Source: Chlamydiales bacterium (GTDB lineage Bacteria > Chlamydiota > Chlamydiia > Chlamydiales > JAJFMA01). Taken from it: a stretch of 64,000 nucleotides of DNA. Below, piece after piece: positions 41,387 through 49,599 of the stretch. The stretch covers positions 1 to 64,000 of the forward strand of contig JAUXSF010000041.1 in NCBI GenBank assembly GCA_030679955.1, written 5' to 3'. The translations under genes were made by a program, and so were the position numbers. The notes beneath the pieces are model-generated. The model did no database searches. It saw nothing but the letters and a program-made list of their open reading frames with translations, and was not told the DNA's origin. The stretch's first letter is position 1, and each line of letters starts with the position of its first letter.

Positions 41387-41806
41387 ATGGACACACCATT
41401 TCCTAAAAAATTAGTAGCTATTATGAACGAAAAGATCGAGCCCGGCGTGCTCATGAATGCCCTTGCTCATATGTGCATAGGCTTTGGCGCCCATCTTGGT
41501 GCTGAGGCGTTGCAACTCATCGACTACATCGATGCTGATGGCAACCGACACCCTAACATATCCAAAATGCCCTTTATCATCTTGAAAGCTAACTCAAACA
41601 AAATACGCAACCTACGTATCAGCTCTGTGCAGGAAGGCATAGAATATGCTGTATTCACCAACACCATGACTATAGGCTCTTGGCAAGACCAGGTGGAGAA
41701 GACTAAGATTACCAAGGAACTAGATCTTAACTACTACGGAATTGTCCTTTTTGGCGACTGGGCGAAGGTTACGGAACTGACAAAAAAATTCTCCCTCTTG
41801 AAATAA
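41387..41806 (+). CDS. DUF2000-family protein
   Basis: 139 residues, AAGGATAAG before the ATG. KKLVAIMNEKIEPGVLMNAL, AHMCIGFGAHLGAEALQLID, then MPFIILKAN and YGIVLFGDWAKVTELTKKFS cover the DUF2000 fold, which resembles peptidyl-tRNA hydrolase II. Function unknown. DUF2000 often neighbours DauR-like regulators and PhzF, as here, so the two genes are probably one unit. Confidence 0.8.
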   Translation: MDTPFPKKLVAIMNEKIEPGVLMNALAHMCIGFGAHLGAEALQLIDYIDADGNRHPNISKMPFIILKANSNKIRNLRISSVQEGIEYAVFTNTMTIGSWQDQVEKTKITKELDLNYYGIVLFGDWAKVTELTKKFSLLK

Positions 41807-41860
41807 GATACTTGTGTGGCATAATGCTGGCAAAATCTTCAACGAGCCAGAGTGCATACA

Positions 41861-42706
41861 ATGTCCAACAATATTGCGATTATTTTCGACTTCGATGACA
41901 CCTTAGCCCCAGATAGTACGACGGGATACCTAAGGTCTCAGGGAGTCGACATGCATAAGTTCTGGAAAGAAGATGTGCAGCAATTGATCGACCAAGATTG
42001 GGATCCGATTCCTGCATACCTTCACCGCATGATAGAGCTTTCAAAAAATGGGGACATTCCACCAATCACCGCTGAAAGTATGAAGGCCTGGGCAAAATCC
42101 ATCACCTATTATCCTGGTGTGTTGGAGATCTTTGATCGCCTTCGCAACTATGCGAAAAAGAATTATCCGCTATTGAATCTAGAGTTTTATCTGATCAGCA
42201 GTGGTGTAGGATCGATACTCCGTGAAACCTCTATCGCTCACCATTTTCAGGACATCTGGTCATGCGACTTTGCTTTTGATGCCAACGGAGGCATTAGCTT
42301 TCCCAAGCGCATCGTGAGCTTTACTGACAAGACGCGTTACATCTTTCATATTGCCAAAGGCATTTTCGGTGAACGTTCGCGCGGTCGACCATTTGACGTA
42401 AATCGCAAGATAGATAGCCACGATCTACGCATCCCCTCAAACCAAATGATCTTTGTTGGCGATGGTTACACAGATATCCCCTGCTTCGCACTAATCCGCA
42501 AAGGTGGCGGTATAGCAATCGGAGTGTACGACACCAATAATATGGACAAATGGGGAAGAGCATGGGGCTTCATCGAACAGCAACGTGTTTCCAATCTCGT
42601 TCCAGCCGACTATAGCGATAGGTCAGCTCTCTCCAATTCGCTTATTATGGCGGTGGAAAGCATGGCCCGGCGCATAGAGCTCAATCAAATAGCCTATCAA
42701 AGCTAG
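41861..42706 (+). CDS. HAD-superfamily phosphatase, phosphoserine-phosphatase-like
   Basis: 281 residues from the ATG at 41861. Motif I IIFDFDDTLAP (nucleophile Asp and Asp+2), motif II LISSGVGS, motif III Lys in GISFPKRIVSF and motif IV MIFVGDGYTDIPCFALI. The cap is a ~70-residue helical insert (VQQLIDQDWDPIPAYLHRMI). All catalytic residues are intact. The substrate is unknown. There are 54 nt after the DUF2000 gene. Its end overlaps the convergent gene 42703-43362 by 4 nt. Confidence 0.88.
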   Translation: MSNNIAIIFDFDDTLAPDSTTGYLRSQGVDMHKFWKEDVQQLIDQDWDPIPAYLHRMIELSKNGDIPPITAESMKAWAKSITYYPGVLEIFDRLRNYAKKNYPLLNLEFYLISSGVGSILRETSIAHHFQDIWSCDFAFDANGGISFPKRIVSFTDKTRYIFHIAKGIFGERSRGRPFDVNRKIDSHDLRIPSNQMIFVGDGYTDIPCFALIRKGGGIAIGVYDTNNMDKWGRAWGFIEQQRVSNLVPADYSDRSALSNSLIMAVESMARRIELNQIAYQS

Positions 42707-43362
42707 ATCTGCTTAGAAAGATCGCACCGCACCGCCTCGCGCAAAATCCCTTCCCACTCTTTGTCAAAAAATTGACGAAGATGCGGAGACTCCTGTAGAT
42801 TTACCACGACGCTAGGTGCGTCTACTTTGCGCTGTCGGTACATTTCGAAGATGGAAAAGACAACAATTTCATCATCAATGCGCTGGCAAGGATAGCTTAC
42901 CGGGCGGGAAAGCAGATAGAGTTCCACAGAACCCCGAGGTTCTGGCAAAGATTCGACAAGCTTATTCAACTTGCGTTGTGTGCTCTTTATCTTGGCGATC
43001 AGTTCTTGTTCAGAATGCTCTGGGAAAAGTTTTTTGATGTCTTTAAGGATCATAGGATTGCGAGGATCCGCAACCACCAAGCGTAATTTTGCTCCGGGTT
43101 TGGAGAGGAAAATTTTCAGCTCGTCTTCCCAAGCATCGACCCAAGAACTCCAGTAATAAACTAGGATATCGATACGCTTTTCAGCATAAGTCAGAATGGA
43201 ACGCCAATCGACGTTACGCACACAATCATGGAAGTTAAGAATCTGAGGCATAGCCTCGCTTTGTTGCAGGGCATACATCAATGGTGTGCGCATTTCAGCT
43301 GTCATAAAAAAGCCATCCTGGTTTAAGCCGAAACTATAACTTTGTGGGGTTATTTTTGCCAC
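42703..43362 (-). CDS. standalone DUF5919-like protein (PLD-like fold)
   Basis: 219 residues. The central part (RIDILVYYWSSWVDAWEDEL, then GAKLRLVVADPRNPMILKDI, ELYLLSRPVSYPCQRIDDEI and FFDKEWEGILREAV) has the order of DUF5919, a phospholipase-D-like sensor domain usually found attached to an HTH regulator. Here there is no HTH. The canonical HKD motif is missing, so nuclease or lipase activity is unlikely. A ligand-binding role is a guess. TTG/ATG choices near 43362 are uncertain. Confidence 0.6.
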   Translation of the reverse strand: MAKITPQSYSFGLNQDGFFMTAEMRTPLMYALQQSEAMPQILNFHDCVRNVDWRSILTYAEKRIDILVYYWSSWVDAWEDELKIFLSKPGAKLRLVVADPRNPMILKDIKKLFPEHSEQELIAKIKSTQRKLNKLVESLPEPRGSVELYLLSRPVSYPCQRIDDEIVVFSIFEMYRQRKVDAPSVVVNLQESPHLRQFFDKEWEGILREAVRCDLSKQI

Positions 43363-43383
43363 ATTTTGGGACGATGGCGTCTG

Positions 43384-43435
43384 CCCCAGTCCATAAGGTC
43401 CATATCGTCCACCAAATCTACTTCGTCCACCAAGT
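43384..43435. repeat. TGGAC short-period repeat (reverse orientation)
   Basis: CCAGTCCATAAGGTCCATAT followed by CGTCCACCAAATCTACTTCG and TCCACC: the GTCCA form of the unit seen at 2095, 5252, 37065 and 50520. Confidence 0.55.
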
Positions 43436-43436
43436 T

Positions 43437-43997
43437 TTACAACTTTGACACGGGTCCTAAAAGGGACGAATCTCTGACATAAGGAAAATTCTGCGAGAAT
43501 GTGTTTATACGGCTTTGGTACCTATTGAGATCAATATATCCCCTCCCTAGCCTCTCGAGCATTGCTGTTTGTTGGGGTAGGTCAGGCACTGTTTCGTCCC
43601 ACAGCCTTTTCACGTCATTAAAACCTTCAGCGGTTACACGCACTAAAGCATAAGTGACCCTTTTGGACCGATCTTTGGGAGGTATTTGTGGTAACGCAAG
43701 GAGGCACTTTGTGCGTAGGGCCCAGTCATGATAGTTTGCTGTACCTTGTGGGAAGCTTTCAACCGACTTTACAGCCGCTTCATGGGCTATCTTGTCTAGA
43801 AAAGTAGCGAAAGCCGGATGCTGAGAAACAAGGTCTGATCGCAATATTTGCGCGCAAACACTAATTTTAGCTTGGTGAGCACTCTCCTCCCACTCGGGTG
43901 GTAAAGGAATGTTTACAGGCAAAGAATCTCTTGCGTAGGGCTGCGTTCGGGCACTACCTAACCCAGCCCATGTGAGCAACATATAAACAGCATCCAT
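43437..43997 (-). CDS. hypothetical protein with signal-peptide-like N-terminus
   Basis: 186 residues, not recognised. MDAVYMLLTWAGLGSA could be a short signal peptide, followed by a helical, soluble sequence rich in Gln and Ala (ILRSDLVSQHPAFATFLDKI; TAMLERLGRGYIDLNRYQSR). No motif of a known enzyme. The ATG at 43995-43997 is preceded by a GAGGGATAA site. It lies downstream of the DUF2608 gene on the same strand, 22 nt away, so they may be co-transcribed. Confidence 0.7.
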   Translation of the reverse strand: MDAVYMLLTWAGLGSARTQPYARDSLPVNIPLPPEWEESAHQAKISVCAQILRSDLVSQHPAFATFLDKIAHEAAVKSVESFPQGTANYHDWALRTKCLLALPQIPPKDRSKRVTYALVRVTAEGFNDVKRLWDETVPDLPQQTAMLERLGRGYIDLNRYQSRINTFSQNFPYVRDSSLLGPVSKL

Positions 43998-44019
43998 AAA
44001 TTATCCCTCATGTGTTGTG

Positions 44020-44820
44020 TCATTTCGTGTGCGTCATGTGTTGTGCTTCTTCTGTTAAAGCACGCATTGTGTGTTCAAAAGTATCTGAGTCAATAGGTGT
44101 AGCGGGAAAAGCTTCTGCGCCAGTGTATTCTAAACCAACGAAAGCGATTCCTAAAGGTTCTAAGGCTGCTTGAATAGCGTCAAGGTTCTTACGAAGATCG
44201 TCGACAAAGATAATCTGTTTTGGGTGAAGGTTTGCTTTCTTAAGGAAGTCGACCAATATCTTCCCTTTATCGAACTGCAGACCATTAGCATAAATAATGC
44301 CGCGATCAAAGATGGGTTGGCGCCCCCTATATTTAGGAAAGTCTCTAAATTCCGTATGCGGCATTTTAGGAAATGAGGCGGAGAAATCCACCCCGAACTT
44401 CTGCAAGTCATCATGTCTGCGGGATATCCCTAGTCTATCGCTCCAAACTGCTGTCAGTGCAATAGGGCGCACACCCTGCTTAGCCAGCTGCTGGACAAGC
44501 TGTGGAATCCCGGGCTCAAGCAGCTGTGAGGGATAGCGTTGAATAATTAGATTCAAAAAGACATCTAATTCATCGGTAGAGAGTGGCTTGGTGTACTTCT
44601 TATAAATATCCTTGTATTTCTTCATGTTAGGAAGCTGAAAAGCTGGTTCTTTAGGAATTAGCAGTACGTTGTCTATATCGAAAACTGCCAACGTTTCTGA
44701 AGAAGTACCCTCGAAGAATTTGCCAATTTCTGCCATAGTAGACACTTGCTTGATATCGGCGGTCGTAACGTTAGGCATAGCAAGAGCAATGAAAAGACAT
44801 GCGCAGATAATAAAGTACAT
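44020..44820 (-). CDS. secreted HAD-like protein, DUF2608 family
   Basis: 267 residues from the ATG at 44820 (GGAGG 5 nt upstream); the open frame extends 67 codons further without support. Signal peptide 1-20 (YFIICACLFIALAMPNVTTA). Motif I is LAVFDIDNVLLIP with both Asp, the second motif LTAVWSDR, and KQIIFVDDLRKNLDAI is motif IV. DUF2608 proteins are periplasmic or secreted acid-phosphatase-like proteins common in Legionella, Coxiella and chlamydiae. Substrate unknown. It is divergent from the photolyase gene, 45 bp apart. Confidence 0.85.
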   Translation of the reverse strand: MYFIICACLFIALAMPNVTTADIKQVSTMAEIGKFFEGTSSETLAVFDIDNVLLIPKEPAFQLPNMKKYKDIYKKYTKPLSTDELDVFLNLIIQRYPSQLLEPGIPQLVQQLAKQGVRPIALTAVWSDRLGISRRHDDLQKFGVDFSASFPKMPHTEFRDFPKYRGRQPIFDRGIIYANGLQFDKGKILVDFLKKANLHPKQIIFVDDLRKNLDAIQAALEPLGIAFVGLEYTGAEAFPATPIDSDTFEHTMRALTEEAQHMTHTK

Positions 44821-44865
44821 GGTGGCCTCCGTGCAAATTTTCAACATATAGGATAGCGATTTTTC

Positions 44866-46215
44866 ATGCATATTGTCTATTTCCACAAAGATCTCCGCGT
44901 CAGAGATAATGCAGCTCTCTACCACGCTGCCGAGAAAGGCGAAGTCCTGCCAGTCTATATTCTCGACGATAAAGCAGCCGGCCAATGGAAATATGGTCCT
45001 GCACAAAGATGGTGGCTTCAAGAAAGCTTAAAGGAACTAGCAGCATTTTTTAGCTCGAAGGGAATTCCATTCATCTGTCGCAAAGGCAACACTGTAACAA
45101 TCCTGAAGGAGCTGGTTAAAGAAACAGGCGCCCAAGGAATATGCTACAACCGTTGCTACGACGGATCCATGCCTAACATCAGCGATATAGGCGTAGAAAC
45201 AGAAGACTTTCCAGGCTTCTTACTCTTTGAAGCCAACGAAGTAACAACCTTGAAAGGCGGCTTTTTTAAGGTCTTCACACCCTTTTGGCGCGCATGTCTG
45301 AAGGTGATGGACCCTGTTACTCCCCTTCCAATACCTCATTTAAAGTATTATAAGGGGTCAATTCCTCGTTCAGAAAATGTCGACGAGTGGAATCCTACGT
45401 CTGACACACGGTCGTGGAAGGATAATTGGCAGCCGGGTGAAAAACACGCACACGCCAATCTTAACCATTTTATACAGCATGCCTTAGAGCACTATGACGT
45501 AGGTCGAGATTTCCCGGCCGAGCCACTCACCTCCAAACTAGCAGCCTATCTAACCTTTGGCGAAATAACCCCAATTCAAATATGGCAGGCTATGAGCGGA
45601 AAGTCTCCGCGCATTTGCGAAACGTTTCAAAAAGAGCTCGGTTGGCGAGAATTCTGTTACCACCTTCTCCACCACTTTCCCGACCTGCCCACCAAACCAT
45701 TCGACCAACGTTTCGAACACTTTTCATGGCAGAACAACAACGGCGATATCAAGCGCTGGCAGGAAGGTCAAACAGGATACCCTATCGTTGATGCAGGCAT
45801 GCGTCAGCTATGGCACTCAGGATGGATGCACAATAGAGTACGTATGATAACAGCCTCCTTCCTAACCAAAGACCTATTGGCCCCTTGGCAAGCCGGTGCC
45901 GAATGGTTTTGGCAGTCGCTGGTAGATGCCGACCTCGCTAACAACTCAGGTAACTGGCAGTGGGTAGCTGGCTGCGGAGCTGATGCTGCTCCATTCTTCC
46001 GCATATTCAATCCGGTGCTACAGGGTGAAAAGTTTGATCCCGATGGCACATACATCCGGCAATGGGTACCGGAGCTAGCCCATCTGCCAAACAAGCTCAT
46101 TCATACACCTTGGAAGGCTGGTGGCGTACCCGGATATCCTGAACCTATGATTGACCATGCGCAAGCTCGAGACAGAGCTCTAAAATTGTTTGCAGAGTTA
46201 CCCCGATCTTTCTAA
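44866..46215 (+). CDS. phrB: deoxyribodipyrimidine photolyase, class I
   Basis: 449 residues. It repairs cyclobutane pyrimidine dimers with light. The antenna-binding alpha/beta domain is at 1-130 (IVYFHKDLRVRDNAALYHAA), the FAD domain at ~200-440 (LTFGEITPIQIWQAM; WREFCYHLLHHFPDLP; DAGMRQLWHSGWMHNRVRMI; LANNSGNWQWVAGCGADAAP; FNPVLQGEKFDPDGTYIRQW). Trp and Asn residues for flavin reduction are present. Photolyases also occur in environmental chlamydiae. Confidence 0.93.
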   Translation: MHIVYFHKDLRVRDNAALYHAAEKGEVLPVYILDDKAAGQWKYGPAQRWWLQESLKELAAFFSSKGIPFICRKGNTVTILKELVKETGAQGICYNRCYDGSMPNISDIGVETEDFPGFLLFEANEVTTLKGGFFKVFTPFWRACLKVMDPVTPLPIPHLKYYKGSIPRSENVDEWNPTSDTRSWKDNWQPGEKHAHANLNHFIQHALEHYDVGRDFPAEPLTSKLAAYLTFGEITPIQIWQAMSGKSPRICETFQKELGWREFCYHLLHHFPDLPTKPFDQRFEHFSWQNNNGDIKRWQEGQTGYPIVDAGMRQLWHSGWMHNRVRMITASFLTKDLLAPWQAGAEWFWQSLVDADLANNSGNWQWVAGCGADAAPFFRIFNPVLQGEKFDPDGTYIRQWVPELAHLPNKLIHTPWKAGGVPGYPEPMIDHAQARDRALKLFAELPRSF

Positions 46216-46239
46216 GATATCTCCAGCAAAGGCATTCGA

Positions 46240-47505
46240 ATGGGATATCCAAAAGTACTGATTTTAGGCGGCGGTTTTGGTGGTTTAAAAACAGCAAGGC
46301 TTCTGAAAGATGCCTGTATGGACATTCACCTAATCGATAAAACAAATCACCACCTTTTTCAGCCACTTCTTTATCAGGTGGCTAGCGCATCTCTAGCACC
46401 ACGAGATATCGCTGTGCCTATTCGCGAGATCCTTAAGCGGCAAAAAAATATCACTGTTTTGATGAATGAAGCGATTTCAATCGAAAAAGAACGAAATCGC
46501 GTGCTCCTAGCAACACAAAACTACTATTACTACGATTATCTGGTTGTAGCGGTTGGTGCAAGCCATTCCTACTTTGGTAAACCAGAATGGGAGGCCTTCG
46601 CGCCTGGCCTGAAAACACTACCGGATGCCTTAGCGATGCGAAAGAAGATTCTTCTAGCGTACGAACGCGCTGAGATCTGTGACAGCTATACTGATGCCGA
46701 GGAGTACCTAAATTTTGTCATCGTCGGTGGTGGCCCCACAGGAGTAGAGCTAGCAGGAGCAATCGCCGAAATCGCACATAAAACTCTGTCTAAGAACTTT
46801 CGTAAGATTGACCCGTCCAAAACACAGGTCTATCTCATAGAAGCCGCCTCACATATACTTCCTAGCTATCCTGAAGATCTATCAGATAAGGCGCGAAAGC
46901 AACTTGAGAGCATGGGAGTAAAGGTGTTGCTAAATACTAGGGTTACCGACATCTCTACTGATCATGTAGAATTATCCTCTCATGGCACCATCAAAACACA
47001 TAATGTGCTCTGGGCGGCTGGAAACCAGGCTTCGCCACTGTTGCAAACGCTGCAGGTGCCGCTAGATCGCCAAGGACGTGTCCTGGTGCAGCCAGACCTG
47101 TCTGTACCTGACTATCCCAATGTTTTTGTCATTGGTGATGCGGCACATTTTAATGACCCCAGCGGTCAACCTTTGCCTGGCATCGCCCCCGTAGCTCTAC
47201 AACAGGCTGCTTTTGTCGCCAAAATCATAGAGAAAAAGATTCCCCTAGATGCGCGAAAGGCCTTCTCATACCACGACAAAGGGTCCATGGCTACAATTGG
47301 TAAATTTAAAGCGATCGCAATGGTGGGACGCTGGCACTTTGCCGGTTTTCTAGCTTGGCTTATTTGGTGCTTTATCCATGTTGTGTACCTAATTGGATTC
47401 CGCAATAGAATTTTGGTGATGCTAGAGTGGGCTTTTTGGTACCTAACAGAGCAGCGCAGCTCACGCCTCATCTACGACAGCTTCGAAGTCGAAGAGAAAA
47501 ATTAA
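46240..47505 (+). CDS. ndh: type II NADH dehydrogenase
   Basis: 421 residues. It oxidises NADH and reduces quinone without pumping protons, on the membrane surface. FAD site LILGGGFGGLKTARLL, NADH site VIVGGGPTGVELAGAIAEI, quinone-proximal VFVIGDAAHFND, and GIAPVALQQAAFVAK. The last ~90 residues (WHFAGFLAWLIWCFIHVVYL) include a hydrophobic membrane-attachment helix, as usual. There are 24 nt after phrB. Confidence 0.93.
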   Translation: MGYPKVLILGGGFGGLKTARLLKDACMDIHLIDKTNHHLFQPLLYQVASASLAPRDIAVPIREILKRQKNITVLMNEAISIEKERNRVLLATQNYYYYDYLVVAVGASHSYFGKPEWEAFAPGLKTLPDALAMRKKILLAYERAEICDSYTDAEEYLNFVIVGGGPTGVELAGAIAEIAHKTLSKNFRKIDPSKTQVYLIEAASHILPSYPEDLSDKARKQLESMGVKVLLNTRVTDISTDHVELSSHGTIKTHNVLWAAGNQASPLLQTLQVPLDRQGRVLVQPDLSVPDYPNVFVIGDAAHFNDPSGQPLPGIAPVALQQAAFVAKIIEKKIPLDARKAFSYHDKGSMATIGKFKAIAMVGRWHFAGFLAWLIWCFIHVVYLIGFRNRILVMLEWAFWYLTEQRSSRLIYDSFEVEEKN

Positions 47506-47563
47506 AACGCAAAGATACCAAGACGCCAAGGCGCTTAGCGCCTCTGCGCCTTTGCGTTAAAAA
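47504..47563. repeat. ACGCAAAG palindromic element
   Basis: AAAACGCAAAGATACCAAGA to CTCTGCGCCTTTGCGTTAAA, with an inner GGCGCTTAGCGCC hairpin. Located between the convergent ndh gene and the TOPRIM gene. Confidence 0.75.
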
Positions 47564-47572
47564 CCCCTGTTT

Positions 47573-49045
47573 CTAAGGGCGGGCTAGACGGCTTAATAGG
47601 CGCTGAATGACTACTGGCATGCCTTTGATAAGGTCCAGAGGGCTAATTAGCCTCCAGGCCTGCTGATGAACCAAAAGTCGATTATCTTGATAAAACAACT
47701 TGTAGTATGCTCCAAAGGCTGTAATTTCATCTTTTGAGTACCCTGCCTGCTGCGGGTTAATGTCCATGATTTGGCTCCACTCAAAAGAGGCTTCCCTGGC
47801 AATATAGGCATCTGGATAGGCCCTCAGAAGCATGAAATCAAAATCTAGAGGAGTTGTGAAGAAAATTCCGTGAGCCTCTAATAGCTCTAGCCAAGACTCT
47901 ACGCCATCTGCTGAGTCGTCCCAATGTGGCAAAGCTGAAATGAGGTCTTCAGAGAAGTGCTCTATTTTCGTACCCATCAGAGCTAGCAAAGTCCTTAGAG
48001 CGTGCTTTACACGATTCCAACCAGCATTTTTACGTCCAAGGTCCAAATGAAACAGGGTTACATAGGGCATGCCAAGGCGCTGAAGAAAACTCCACGCGGC
48101 TCCATAAGGCTCGTCGACGCCTAACGTCCAAATATAGACCTGCTTATGAAAGCTACCAAACTGCCGGAGCAGATGGCTCAAGAAAGCCTTTTCCACCATC
48201 CCATAAACAATAACCACACTCTTGGCAGAACAAAATTCCGGATTGGCAGCTAGATTCTGCGCCACGCCTTGAAGATTGCCAAGGCCTAGAAATAGACCAG
48301 GATGCATGCGATCCATATGAACTATCGGCGCAATCGGTTGTTCGCGAATCACTACTTTATCTTGACCCTGGTCTCGAACGTCATCCTTAACGCGCGCGCG
48401 GTCTTTAGCTCGCTCCAGCGCCAAGCGCTCCTTATCTTCCGGTCGCTCTTTATCGATGTGCTCTGGCCGCTCACTATCTTGTATGCGCTTATCTTGAGCG
48501 CGACTCGATGAATCTGCGAATGACTGCTTTTCCGCACGCAACGTTGCTGAATTAGGATCGCGACGAGTAAATAGATCCTGGATACGTTCCCTAACCTCTT
48601 TAAAAGACATCCTATGCGAAAGGGATGCGTAGCGAACTTCTTCAGAAGATTTATTCAATTTAGCTTCGGGTGTCGTTTTCTCCGAACTCTCACCTTTTTC
48701 CACACCTGAACGGGTCACTTTTGGAAAGAGTTGAGCTTCTTCCTTAGGTTTCACATTGGGAGGGGTTGCACGGGGAACTTTTCCCGATAAATCGTCCTGC
48801 TTCAAAGCAACAGCTAAGGGTTGCTGTGGTTTCTTACCCTGAGCTCGAACCCGATGCTGCGCAAAAAAATCTTTGGGGCGCTTGAATGGTAGAGCTTTAG
48901 TCAGTATCGCTTGTACCAAAAAAAGCCATGTGCCTACGTCTTCGTCGGTCATCGCTTGACGCCCGTCAAAATTTCCAGCCTGTCGCTTTGCGTCCAGAGG
49001 TTGTACAGGAACCGCTGGTTCTACTTTTAATGGTGGTATGTTCAT
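47573..49045 (-). CDS. orphan OLD-type TOPRIM protein with a charged N-terminal half
   Basis: 490 residues. Residues 1-235 are disordered, rich in Lys, Arg, Glu and Asp. The C-terminal ~250 residues match the TOPRIM half of OLD-family nucleases: DEPYGAAWSFLQRLGMPYVT, FHLDLGRKNAGWNRVKHAL, GIFFTTPLDFDFMLLRAYP. The ATPase domain that normally precedes it is absent. Two catalytic positions have changed: VYGMVEKAF in place of VEGxSD, and HLDLGR in place of DLDLGR, so nuclease activity is doubtful. Possibly a DNA-binding or decoy protein; nothing nearby explains it. Confidence 0.7.
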   Translation of the reverse strand: MNIPPLKVEPAVPVQPLDAKRQAGNFDGRQAMTDEDVGTWLFLVQAILTKALPFKRPKDFFAQHRVRAQGKKPQQPLAVALKQDDLSGKVPRATPPNVKPKEEAQLFPKVTRSGVEKGESSEKTTPEAKLNKSSEEVRYASLSHRMSFKEVRERIQDLFTRRDPNSATLRAEKQSFADSSSRAQDKRIQDSERPEHIDKERPEDKERLALERAKDRARVKDDVRDQGQDKVVIREQPIAPIVHMDRMHPGLFLGLGNLQGVAQNLAANPEFCSAKSVVIVYGMVEKAFLSHLLRQFGSFHKQVYIWTLGVDEPYGAAWSFLQRLGMPYVTLFHLDLGRKNAGWNRVKHALRTLLALMGTKIEHFSEDLISALPHWDDSADGVESWLELLEAHGIFFTTPLDFDFMLLRAYPDAYIAREASFEWSQIMDINPQQAGYSKDEITAFGAYYKLFYQDNRLLVHQQAWRLISPLDLIKGMPVVIQRLLSRLARP

Positions 49046-49168
49046 AAGCTCATGTAATTAAGTGGGTTATTATATCAGACAATTTAATTTTCTACCACCT
49101 TAAAACCCTTGCCTTGTCACTAGGATAAGGGCTATCATCTCCCCCAAAAATCAACCTAAGGAGACGTG

Positions 49169-49543
49169 ATGTCAGTAAAAAGTATCGATCTTTGCTGGAT
49201 CGTTGTGAAGGATTTTAAGAAGGCAGTCGCATTTTATACCGACGTGCTGGGCATGAAACTTTTAGATATACACGAGGAGTTTGGCTGGGCAGAGCTAGTG
49301 GGTTCAGACGGCGGCGCTTACCTAGGCATTGCTGCTGAAAATGCTGATACCCCAGTTAAACCCGGTGCACATGCTATTGTTACTATGACCGTACAAGATA
49401 TTGACAAGACGGTAGCCGAAATGACTAAGAAAGGAGCCAAAATGGTTGGCGACGTTCAAGAAGTCCCCGGTCACGTTAAACTCCAAATGTTCCAAGATCT
49501 CGATGGAAACTACTGTCAGCTTTGCCAAAAGCTAGATGTATAA
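49169..49543 (+). CDS. glyoxalase/bleomycin-resistance-fold (VOC) protein
   Basis: 124 residues from the ATG at 49169 (AAGGAG 5 nt upstream); a GTG lies 3 nt earlier, too near that site. Two beta-alpha-beta modules of a VOC domain: DLCWIVVKDFKKAVAFYTDV, LGMKLLDIHEEFGWAELVG, then VTMTVQDIDKTVAEMTKKGA and MFQDLDGNYCQLCQ. Metal ligands (His, Glu) are only partly evident. Substrate unknown; detoxification is typical. Confidence 0.85.
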   Translation: MSVKSIDLCWIVVKDFKKAVAFYTDVLGMKLLDIHEEFGWAELVGSDGGAYLGIAAENADTPVKPGAHAIVTMTVQDIDKTVAEMTKKGAKMVGDVQEVPGHVKLQMFQDLDGNYCQLCQKLDV

Positions 49544-49554
49544 AAAAGTCGAAA

Positions 49555-49580
49555 GAGCGGCGAGATAAATCCCGCCGCTC
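49555..49580. terminator. bidirectional hairpin between convergent genes
   Basis: GAGCGGCG (49555-49562), a 10-nt loop, CGCCGCTC (49573-49580). It follows the stop codons of the VOC gene and of the PEP-CTERM gene. Confidence 0.6.
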
Positions 49581-49599
49581 CTTGCGATGTTCGTTTAAA

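Noticed and set aside
44821-45021. Upstream extension of the DUF2608 gene
   Set aside because: The signal peptide and a GGAGG site mark the ATG at 44820. The extension would overlap the photolyase gene.
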